Source of the DNA: an uncultured Alphaproteobacteria bacterium
Lineage (GTDB): Bacteria; Pseudomonadota; Alphaproteobacteria; Caulobacterales; Caulobacteraceae
Length of the DNA stretch: 7,422 bases
Assembly (NCBI GenBank): GCA_903928755.1
Contig: CAIYSH010000459.1
Span: 1 to 7,422 of the forward strand
Reading direction: 5' to 3'
Shown: piece after piece, positions 1 to 5,602 of the stretch
How positions within the stretch are numbered: the stretch's first letter is position 1
Layout of the letters: the number at the start of each line of letters is the position of its first letter
Notes under the pieces: model-generated
Databases searched by the model: none
What the model saw: only the letters and a program-made list of their open reading frames with translations
What the model was told of the DNA's origin: nothing
Program-made: the position numbers and the translations under genes

Positions 1-661
1 CGGATATGTCTATTACAACAGCCTGGTCGCCCTGCGCCGCGACCCTGGTGCCCTCATGGACGGGTTCAGACTGACCGGGGTCTATGACAAGCACCAGCTG
101 GTGCCGTTCGGGGAATTCCTGCCCCTCTCGCCCCTGGCCACCCGGCTTGGGCTGCGCGTTCTGGTTCACATGCCCGAGGATTTCACACCGGGTCCGACCC
201 CCGCGCCCATCACCCCGCTGGGTGTGCCGCCGGTCCAACCCCTGATCTGCTATGAGGCCCTGTTTCCGGGGCTTTCCGGCAAGGTCGGGTCCCGCCCGGC
301 CTGGTTGCTGAATATTTCCAATGACGCCTGGTTCGGGGCCACAAGTGGACCCTGGCAGCACCTGAACATTGCCGGCTATCGCGCCATTGAGACCGGTCTG
401 CCCATAGCCCGGGCCACCCCGACCGGGGTGACGACCATGATTGACGCCCTTGGCCGTCCAGGGCCGCGCCTTGGCCTGGGGCGTATGGGGGTCATTGATG
501 CGGTCCTGCCCCCGGCCTTGCCGCAGACACCCTATGCCAGATGGGGAGATCTGGGCCTTGCCCTGATGATCCTGGGAAGCGCCCTGCTGGAGATCACGGC
601 ACGCTTGCGTGGAAAAACTCGGGTATCAGATAGAGAAATCCCGATTCCCCCGGACGCCTAA
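1..661 (+). CDS. lnt: Apolipoprotein N-acyltransferase, C-terminal part (5' end outside the window)
   Basis: Lnt transfers an acyl chain from phospholipid to the N-terminal cysteine of diacylated lipoproteins at the periplasmic face of the inner membrane, the last step of lipoprotein maturation. The frame is open from the left edge (first full codon at base 2), so the gene is cut by the window and the ATG at 56 is an internal Met. The visible part is the second half of the nitrilase-like domain. YDKHQLVPFGEF holds the catalytic Lys (codon 89-91) and the conserved PFGE, and LICYEALFP holds the nucleophilic Cys (codon 248-250). NISNDAWFG, the conserved stretch after the Cys, follows. Near the end is one hydrophobic segment (LGLALMILGSALLEI), the expected C-terminal membrane helix, then a short basic/polar tail. 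The upstream membrane helices and the catalytic Glu are not in view. metK follows after 88 bp. Confidence 0.93.
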   Translation, partial: GYVYYNSLVALRRDPGALMDGFRLTGVYDKHQLVPFGEFLPLSPLATRLGLRVLVHMPEDFTPGPTPAPITPLGVPPVQPLICYEALFPGLSGKVGSRPAWLLNISNDAWFGATSGPWQHLNIAGYRAIETGLPIARATPTGVTTMIDALGRPGPRLGLGRMGVIDAVLPPALPQTPYARWGDLGLALMILGSALLEITARLRGKTRVSDREIPIPPDA

Positions 662-749
662 TAGGATATAAGGACTTCTTTATAGGTTTACCCATAGCCG
701 AAACGGGATCGCCCTGGCGTGACCGTTGCGCCCTTTCCGGAGCCAGATC
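662..749 (+). other. lnt-metK intergenic leader
   Basis: This is the 88-bp gap between the lnt stop and the metK GTG. It is AT-rich at first (TATAAG at 667-672, a possible -10, but with no convincing -35 at the right distance). It then becomes GC-rich with small overlapping hairpins: GGG/CCC around an ATCG loop at 705-714, and GGCG (716-719) able to pair with CGCC (729-732). In other alphaproteobacteria I recall a small HTH regulator gene between lnt and metK; there is no room for one here. No recognised riboswitch could be confirmed. Confidence 0.3.
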
Positions 750-752
750 GTG
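739..752 (+). promoter_or_regulatory. Ribosome binding site that sets the metK GTG start
   Basis: GGAG at 739-742 lies 7 nt before GTG 750-752. The upstream in-frame TTG at 726 has no such site and would add eight residues (MRPFRSQI) not typical of MetK. The site therefore supports the GTG. Confidence 0.7.
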
Positions 753-1970
753 AGCCGTTCCAGTTACATTTTCACCAGCGAAAGCGTTTCCGAAGGTCAT
801 CCTGACAAGGTCGCTGACCGTATCTCCGATACGGTTGTAGATGCCTTTCTTGCTGTAGAGCCCCAGGCCCGCGTGGCGTGTGAAACCCTTGTCACAACCA
901 ATCGCGTTGTTCTGGCCGGAGAAGTCCGGGCCGGAAAACCCGGGGCCTCTGCGGCGGAAAACAAGGCCCTTACCCGGGAGATCGTCGGGTCTCTCGAGCC
1001 CAAGGTCCGCGCTGCGATCAAGGACATCGGCTACGAACAGAAGGGTTTTCACTGGCAGAAGGCGAAATATGCCTGCCACCTGCATGCCCAGTCCGCCCAC
1101 ATTGCCCAGGGTGTCGACTCCACGGAAACAAAGGAAGAGGGTGCCGGAGACCAGGGCATCATGTTCGGCTATGCCTGCGACGAGACGCCGGAGCTCATGC
1201 CGGCCACCCTGCAGTATTCCCATGACATCCTGAAACGTCTGGCCGAGGTGCGGCACTCAGGTGAGTGTGCTGTCCTCGAACCGGATGCCAAGAGCCAGGT
1301 GACCTTGCTCTATCAGGATGGTCGTCCGGTCGAAGTCCTGCAGATCGTTGTCTCTACCCAGCACAAGAAGAAGATCGGCCTTCTGGCTGCCAACCCCAAG
1401 CGGCTCAAGGCCGAGATCCAGCCCTTCGTGGAGAGCGTCTTCCCGTCCGGTCTGATCACGAAGAAGACCAAGTGGCACGTCAACCCCACCGGCAAGTTTG
1501 AAATCGGGGGTCCGGACGGCGATGCCGGCCTGACCGGCCGCAAGATCATTGTCGACACCTATGGCGGTGCAGCCCCCCATGGCGGCGGCGCTTTCTCCGG
1601 CAAGGACCCGACAAAGGTCGACCGCTCGGCCGCCTATGCCTGCCGCTATCTGGCAAAGAATGTGGTGGCCGCCGGTCTCGCCCGGAAGTGCACCATCCAG
1701 ATCAGCTATGCCATCGGCGTGGCCAATCCCCTGAGCTTCTATGTGGACCTCCATGGCGAGGGCGAGATTGATCCGGCCCGGCTGGAGCTGGCCCTGCCGC
1801 AGATGATCGGCGGTGCCACGCCCCGCGCCATCCGTGAGCACCTGGGGCTGAACCGGCCGATCTATGCCCGCACGGCGGCCTATGGCCACTTCGGGCGCCA
1901 GCCGGACAATGAGGGCGGCTTTTCCTGGGAAAAGACCGATCTGGTCGACCAGCTCAAGGGTCTGGCCTAG
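750..1970 (+). CDS. metK: S-adenosylmethionine synthetase (methionine adenosyltransferase)
   Basis: This cytoplasmic enzyme condenses methionine and ATP into SAM, releasing phosphate and pyrophosphate. The 406-residue product carries all family landmarks. SESVSEGHPDKVADRISD at the N-terminus holds the catalytic His and the Mg-binding Asp (GHPDK at residues 16-20). The first signature, GAGDQGIMFGYA, ends near residue 142. GPDGDAGLTGRKIIVDTYGG follows, and then the glycine-rich loop PHGGGAFSGKD near 276-286. The segment YACHLHAQSAHIAQGVD before the first signature is the form seen in alphaproteobacterial MetK rather than the E. coli form. Length is slightly above E. coli MetK (384), as usual for this group. 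The GTG start at 750 is chosen for its GGAG Shine-Dalgarno and for matching the family N-terminus. trmB follows after 30 bp and is likely co-transcribed; it uses the SAM made here. Confidence 0.97.
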   Translation: MSRSSYIFTSESVSEGHPDKVADRISDTVVDAFLAVEPQARVACETLVTTNRVVLAGEVRAGKPGASAAENKALTREIVGSLEPKVRAAIKDIGYEQKGFHWQKAKYACHLHAQSAHIAQGVDSTETKEEGAGDQGIMFGYACDETPELMPATLQYSHDILKRLAEVRHSGECAVLEPDAKSQVTLLYQDGRPVEVLQIVVSTQHKKKIGLLAANPKRLKAEIQPFVESVFPSGLITKKTKWHVNPTGKFEIGGPDGDAGLTGRKIIVDTYGGAAPHGGGAFSGKDPTKVDRSAAYACRYLAKNVVAAGLARKCTIQISYAIGVANPLSFYVDLHGEGEIDPARLELALPQMIGGATPRAIREHLGLNRPIYARTAAYGHFGRQPDNEGGFSWEKTDLVDQLKGLA

Positions 1971-2000
1971 GCATCACCCGATCTATAGAGGGTGCGGGGT

Positions 2001-2672
2001 ATGGATAATCCCCCGCCCCTCCGATCCTTCGGCCGCCTGAAGTCGCGGACCATCAAGCCGCGGCAAGCGGCCTTGATGACCGATCTGCTGCCCCGTCTGC
2101 GACTGCCGGAAGAGCCCTTCAATCCCGCGACGATGATGCCTGGCAGTGCAGAGGTCTGGCTGGAAATCGGTTTTGGCGGCGGGGAGCACATGGCCGCCCA
2201 GGCTGCCCTGCGCCGCGATGTCCTGATCCTGGGTGCCGAACCTTTTCAGAACGGCGTCGCCAGTGCCCTGCGTCATATCGATGAGGCCGGACTGAACAAT
2301 GTCAGGGTCCATGACGGGGATGTCCGCGACATGATGGCCCGTCTGCCCGATGGCTGTCTGGATCGGGTCTTCATCCTGTTTCCCGACCCCTGGCCCAAGG
2401 CCCGTCACAACAAGCGCCGTCTGGTGAATGAGGATCTGCTGGCCGAGCTGGCGCGGTTGATGAAGCCTGGCGCGACCCTGCGGTTTGCCACCGACTGGGC
2501 CGATTACGCCGACTGGACCCTGGAGCGGGTTTTGAAATCCGGTGCTTTCGTCTGGCCAGCCCTTGCTCCCGATGACTGGCGGCTGCCGCCCCCAGACCAC
2601 ATCACCACCCGCTATGAGCAGAAGGGGCTGGGCGACTGTGCGCCGGTCTTCCTGGATTTCGTCCGTCCCTGA
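2001..2672 (+). CDS. trmB: tRNA (guanine-N7-)-methyltransferase
   Basis: TrmB methylates N7 of G46 in the variable loop of many tRNAs, using SAM. The 223-residue protein begins with RSFGRLKSRTIKPRQ (8-22), matching the family N-terminus. The Rossmann SAM-binding motif EIGFGGGEH is at 55-63, with the acidic ribose-binding Glu in GAEPF (E80) and HDGDVRD at 104-110. The hallmark FPDPWPKARHNKRRL is at 127-141, TDW at 164-166, and TRYEQKG near 203-209. The start is ATG 2001, with GAGGG (1988-1992) 8 nt upstream. An in-frame GTG at 1992 overlaps that Shine-Dalgarno and would add only MRG, so it is less likely. The gene lies 30 bp after metK and 52 bp before the cation transporter gene. In E. coli trmB is not essential, and loss mainly affects tRNA stability under stress. 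Confidence 0.96.
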   Translation: MDNPPPLRSFGRLKSRTIKPRQAALMTDLLPRLRLPEEPFNPATMMPGSAEVWLEIGFGGGEHMAAQAALRRDVLILGAEPFQNGVASALRHIDEAGLNNVRVHDGDVRDMMARLPDGCLDRVFILFPDPWPKARHNKRRLVNEDLLAELARLMKPGATLRFATDWADYADWTLERVLKSGAFVWPALAPDDWRLPPPDHITTRYEQKGLGDCAPVFLDFVRP

Positions 2673-2724
2673 ATTGCGAGTCGATTGCGCTGGGATCGCG
2701 GTGGAAAAAGACTAGAAAGATGCC

Positions 2725-3669
2725 ATGGCGACTTCGAAACCCTTGTCTGCGGCAGATTCGGCCAGACTGACCCGTTGGGTCTCCCTGCTGTCGGTCTCGA
2801 TGGCAAGCTTGCTTGTGACGCTCAAGGCGGTCGCCTGGATGGTTTCAGGATCGGTCGCCCTTCTGGCCTCCACGGCGGACTCCGCTCTGGATCTGGTGGC
2901 CTCCCTCGTGACCTTCTTTGCGGTCCGCTACGCGGCGGCACCACCGGATGCCGAGCATCGCTTCGGGCATGGCAAGGCCGAGGCCTTTGCCAGCCTGGTC
3001 CAGGCCGGACTGGTTTTTGCCTCTGCGGCCCTGATCGGTCAGGAAGCCATACGCCACCTTTATGAACCCCATCCCCTGGCGCAGGAAAGCTGGGCCGTTC
3101 TGGTCATGGCATTGTCCACGGTTCTGACTCTCGGCCTGCTGGCCGCCCAGACCCGGGTCCTGCGCCAGACCCAGTCTGTCGCCATCAGTGGCGACCGGGC
3201 CCACTACACCACCGATCTTGCCTCCAACCTGATTGCCCTGATCGGGATCGGTGCGTCATCCTTTTTTGGCCTCAACAACCTGGATGCGCTGGCTGCCATT
3301 GGCGTGACCCTTCTCCTGCTCTGGGGGGCGGTCAGCGTCTTCCGCGAGGCCGCCAGCCAGCTCATGGATCGGGAGCTTCCCGAAGATCAGCGGGCGCAGA
3401 TCATTTCCATCATGACCCAGGACCCGAAGATTTCCGACGTCCATCAACTCCGGACCCGAAGTTCCGGGCCCTATGTGCACATCCAGATGCATGTCGACCT
3501 GGACCCCGACCTCAGTCTCGAAGAAGCCCACCGGCTGATGGTCGCCGCCGAAAACCGTTTGCTGGTCGTCTTCCCGGCAGCCGACATCATCCTGCATCCG
3601 GACCCGCACGGTCGGGCCGAACCCCATGGCGGGGCCTTTCCGGAAGATCAGGCCGGTCTGGCGGCCTAG
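2725..3669 (+). CDS. fieF: Cation diffusion facilitator, FieF type (Zn2+/Fe2+ efflux)
   Basis: This is an inner-membrane metal/proton antiporter of the CDF family, probably exporting Zn2+, Fe2+ or Cd2+ as a dimer. The 314 residues show about six membrane segments (roughly 20-42, 45-70, 88-110, 122-145, 165-185, 187-207) and a cytoplasmic C-terminal domain. The transport site is complete: D52 and D56 in ADSALD, and H160 and D164 in AHYTTD, matching the DD-HD set of E. coli FieF. The second site, D75-x2-H78-x3-H82 (DAEHRFGH), and the cytoplasmic site (H240, H256, H269, H291, D293) also align with FieF residues. The DD-HD set argues against a Mn-type transporter, but the true metal cannot be read from sequence. 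ATG 2725 has only a weak upstream site (AGAAAG). No metal-responsive regulator gene is adjacent. Confidence 0.92.
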   Translation: MATSKPLSAADSARLTRWVSLLSVSMASLLVTLKAVAWMVSGSVALLASTADSALDLVASLVTFFAVRYAAAPPDAEHRFGHGKAEAFASLVQAGLVFASAALIGQEAIRHLYEPHPLAQESWAVLVMALSTVLTLGLLAAQTRVLRQTQSVAISGDRAHYTTDLASNLIALIGIGASSFFGLNNLDALAAIGVTLLLLWGAVSVFREAASQLMDRELPEDQRAQIISIMTQDPKISDVHQLRTRSSGPYVHIQMHVDLDPDLSLEEAHRLMVAAENRLLVVFPAADIILHPDPHGRAEPHGGAFPEDQAGLAA

Positions 3670-3684
3670 ATCAGGCTCTAGTAA

Positions 3685-3706
3685 ACGCCGTCTTAAGATG
3701 TGGCGT
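3685..3706 (+). repeat. Interrupted palindrome between fieF and gst
   Basis: ACGCC at 3685-3689 and GGCGT at 3702-3706 flank a perfect 8-bp palindrome, TCTTAAGA (3691-3698). It lies 33 bp before the gst start in a 69-bp gap. There is no T-tract after it, so it is not a good intrinsic terminator; a protein-binding site is possible. The strand is nominal because the element is symmetric. Confidence 0.3.
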
Positions 3707-3738
3707 GGTCTATCGGCTCAGATTTGGCGCCGTAGAAT

Positions 3739-4410
3739 ATGACCGTCCGAACCCTTTATCATTTTCCGCTGGACCCAGCTTCCCGACAGGTTCGCCTGGC
3801 CCTGGGCGAAAAGCGTCTGGCGTTCAATGAGCAGACAGTGAAGTACTGGGAGCGCCCGGCCGACCTCGTGGCGCTCAATCCCTCGGGTCTGACCCCGGTC
3901 ATGGTGGAGGATGGCCTGATCCTCTGCGAGAGCCGCGCCATACTGGACCACCTTGAGGAAACCTGCCCGGAGCCGCCGCTCATGGGGCGCGAGCCTGCTG
4001 AGCGCGCTGAGGCCCGCCGCCTCCTTCAGTGGTTTGACCGCAAGTTTGACTATGAGGTCGGTGGCTATCTCCTGCACGAGAAAATGGAAAAGCGCCTGCT
4101 CGGTCTTGGGGCACCAGACCTGGCAAGTCTTCGCCAGGGGCGGGAGGCCCTGCGGTCACACATGTCCTACATGGAGGGTCTCCTGCGGGATCGTGACTGG
4201 CTGGCCGGCAACCGGCTCTCCCTTGCGGACTTTGCAGGTGCGGCCCAGTTCTCGGTCATCGACTATTTCGGCGATGTGCCCTGGCAGGACTTTCCCGCGG
4301 TCAAGACCTGGTACATGAAGGTCAAGTCGCGCCCGGCCTTCCGTCCGCTCCTGACTGATCGCTGGCCCGGCCTGTCGCCGGCGGCGCACTATGACGACCT
4401 CGATTTCTGA
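3739..4410 (+). CDS. Glutathione S-transferase-fold protein, possibly FzlA-like
   Basis: The 223-residue protein has the full two-domain GST layout. The thioredoxin-like N-terminal domain (about 1-80) ends with the cis-proline loop NPSGLTPV (47-54, Pro53) and the ESRAI stretch (64-68). The helical C-terminal domain carries the fold-stabilising capping box LSLADFAGAA (160-169). The region after strand 1 (LYHFPLDPASRQVRLAL) has Ser15 but no clear catalytic Tyr or Cys, so glutathione transfer activity is not assured. KYWERP places a Trp at 37, and the protein ends in an acidic tail (YDDLDF). Both fit what I recall of FzlA, a GST-like alphaproteobacterial division protein that binds FtsZ without using glutathione. 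This is a candidate identity only. The gene overlaps queG by 20 bp, so the two are translated from one message. The upstream ribosome binding site is weak. Confidence 0.85.
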   Translation: MTVRTLYHFPLDPASRQVRLALGEKRLAFNEQTVKYWERPADLVALNPSGLTPVMVEDGLILCESRAILDHLEETCPEPPLMGREPAERAEARRLLQWFDRKFDYEVGGYLLHEKMEKRLLGLGAPDLASLRQGREALRSHMSYMEGLLRDRDWLAGNRLSLADFAGAAQFSVIDYFGDVPWQDFPAVKTWYMKVKSRPAFRPLLTDRWPGLSPAAHYDDLDF

Positions 4411-5512
4411 CCCCAGGTCAGCCATCCGCGACAAGGCGGCAGAGCTCGGCTTTGACGTCTGCGGCTTTGCGGCCGCAGATGCCCCCTGGGCTGCCGCCGG
4501 TCGTCTTGAGGCCTTCATCACGGCCGGACATCACGGGGAGATGGCCTGGCTGTCGGACACCCTGGATCGTCGTGCCCATCCGACAGCCATGTGGCCTGCG
4601 GCCCGGACGGCGGTGATGCTCGGGGTCAATTATGGCCCCGATACGGATCCCCTCGCCATACTGCAGGACCCGAACCGTGCCGCGATCTCGGTCTATGCCC
4701 AGGGCGATGACTATCACGATCTGATCAAGGGCCGGTTGAAGCAGCTTGCCGGCTGGATGGCCAGCCGGCTCGGACAGGACCTCAAGGTCTTCGTCGACAC
4801 CGCACCCTTGATGGAAAAGCCCCTGGCCCAGGCGGCGGGTCTCGGGTGGCAGGGAAAGCATACAAATCTGGTCAGTCGTGACTTCGGTTCATGGCTGTTT
4901 CTCGGGGCCATACTGACCACCGCCGACATTCCAGCGGACGACCCTTCTGCCGATCACTGCGGGCAGTGCCGCGCCTGCCTGGACATCTGCCCCACCCGCG
5001 CCTTTCCGGCCCCCTACCAGCTGGATGCCCGCCGCTGCATTTCCTATCTCACCATCGAGCTGAAGGGCCCTGTCCCGGTTGAATTCCGGTCCGCCCTCGG
5101 AAACCGCATTTATGGTTGCGATGACTGTCTGGCTGTCTGTCCCTGGAACAAGTTTGCCAGCCGCGCGCGTGAAATCCGTCTGCAGGCCCGGCCTGCCGTG
5201 GCCCTGGCGCGACTTGAGGATCTTGTCGGCCTTGACGATGCCGCCTTCCGGACGCTTTTCGCCAAAAGCCCGGTCAAGCGGATCGGTCGGGATCGCCTTG
5301 TCCGCAATGTGCTCTACGCCCTTGGGAACAGCCGTGAGGCCAGGCACGTGCCCGCCATCATGCCGCACCTGGACGATCCCAAGCCCCTTGTCCGGGGCGC
5401 AGCCGTCTGGGCCCTCTCCCGGCTGCTTGTGGCCGGGGATTTCTCAGTCCTGAAGGCGGACAGGGCCGGTCAGGAAACCGATCCCTCTGTCCTGCTGGAA
5501 TGGACCCGGTAA
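4391..5512 (+). CDS. queG: Epoxyqueuosine reductase
   Basis: QueG catalyses the last step of queuosine synthesis, the cobalamin-dependent reduction of epoxyqueuosine to queuosine at tRNA wobble position 34. The 373-residue protein shows the family features in order. HHGEMAWL is near 47-54. FVDTAPLMEK is at 134-143 with the presumed general acid D136, followed by LGWQGKHTNL. Two ferredoxin-like cysteine groups follow: HCGQCRACLDICP (C190, C193, C196, C200) and GCDDCLAVCPWNKF (C243, C246, C250). C216 in RRCISYL supplies the eighth ligand for two [4Fe-4S] clusters. The C-terminal part (about 300-370) reads as HEAT-like helices (HVPAIMPHLDDPKPLVRGAA), which bind the tRNA stem. ATG 4391 lies inside the end of gst with a poor Shine-Dalgarno, so translational coupling is likely. 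The stop TAA (5510-5512) is the first three bases of a 30-bp repeat shared with the region downstream. Confidence 0.96.
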   Translation: MTTSISDPRSAIRDKAAELGFDVCGFAAADAPWAAAGRLEAFITAGHHGEMAWLSDTLDRRAHPTAMWPAARTAVMLGVNYGPDTDPLAILQDPNRAAISVYAQGDDYHDLIKGRLKQLAGWMASRLGQDLKVFVDTAPLMEKPLAQAAGLGWQGKHTNLVSRDFGSWLFLGAILTTADIPADDPSADHCGQCRACLDICPTRAFPAPYQLDARRCISYLTIELKGPVPVEFRSALGNRIYGCDDCLAVCPWNKFASRAREIRLQARPAVALARLEDLVGLDDAAFRTLFAKSPVKRIGRDRLVRNVLYALGNSREARHVPAIMPHLDDPKPLVRGAAVWALSRLLVAGDFSVLKADRAGQETDPSVLLEWTR

Positions 5513-5539
5513 CCGGTTCCCACTTATCGGAACAGGCTC
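5510..5539 (+). repeat. 30-bp direct repeat, copy 1
   Basis: This 30-bp unit begins with the queG stop codon and is repeated without a mismatch at 5573-5602. It contains the perfect palindrome AACCGGTT (5511-5518) and ends in AACAGGCTC (5531-5539). The match stops sharply at both ends. This copy lacks the left half of the palindromic element that accompanies copy 2. Confidence 0.9.
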
Positions 5540-5567
5540 AGACCCAGCAAACGTGAGCCTGTTTTGC
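5531..5567 (+). terminator. Possible intrinsic terminator of queG
   Basis: AACAGGCTC (5531-5539) pairs perfectly with GAGCCTGTT (5555-5563) around a 15-nt loop. The run TTTT (5562-5565) overlaps and follows the 3' arm. The U-tract is short and broken by GCG, so the site may be weak. The same 3' arm can instead pair with 5594-5602. Confidence 0.45.
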
Positions 5568-5602
5568 GCCGATAACCGGTTCCCACTTATCGGAACAGGC
5601 TC
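5555..5602. repeat. 48-bp palindromic element containing direct-repeat copy 2
   Basis: The outer arms are GAGCCTGTT (5555-5563) and AACAGGCTC (5594-5602). The inner arms are CCGATAA (5569-5575) and TTATCGG (5587-5593). The inner loop is 11 nt (5576-5586) and TTGCG (5564-5568) is bulged. All 16 arm pairs are perfect. Bases 5573-5602 are copy 2 of the 30-bp repeat. On the - strand the element starts with the G of the dnaA TAG stop, so it is the first structure formed in the dnaA 3' UTR. The core AAGTGGGAACCGGTT (read on the - strand) resembles dispersed palindromic repeats I recall from Rhizobiales genomes. Confidence 0.85.

Noticed and set aside
698..745. Possible SAM/SAH riboswitch before metK: ACGG, then CCTGGCGTGACC, then GGAG recall the core of that class
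   Set aside because: The loop has no UCC-type segment to form the pseudoknot with the GGAG, and the 5' arm for GTGACC (GGTTTAC at 685-691) needs a bulge and is displaced. The likeness rests on memory of one example; a covariance scan would decide.
726..749. TTG start for metK giving eight extra residues
   Set aside because: It lacks a Shine-Dalgarno, and the extension overlaps the good GGAG site of the GTG at 750.
594..1256. 220-codon - strand frame over lnt/metK, and a similar 210-codon one at 1257-1889
   Set aside because: Both are antisense shadows of the clearly real metK, with no family resemblance.
3672..3681. CAGGCTCTAG after the fieF stop, identical to 5596-5605 at the dnaA end
   Set aside because: A 10-base match without the rest of the palindromic element is too short to call a remnant copy.
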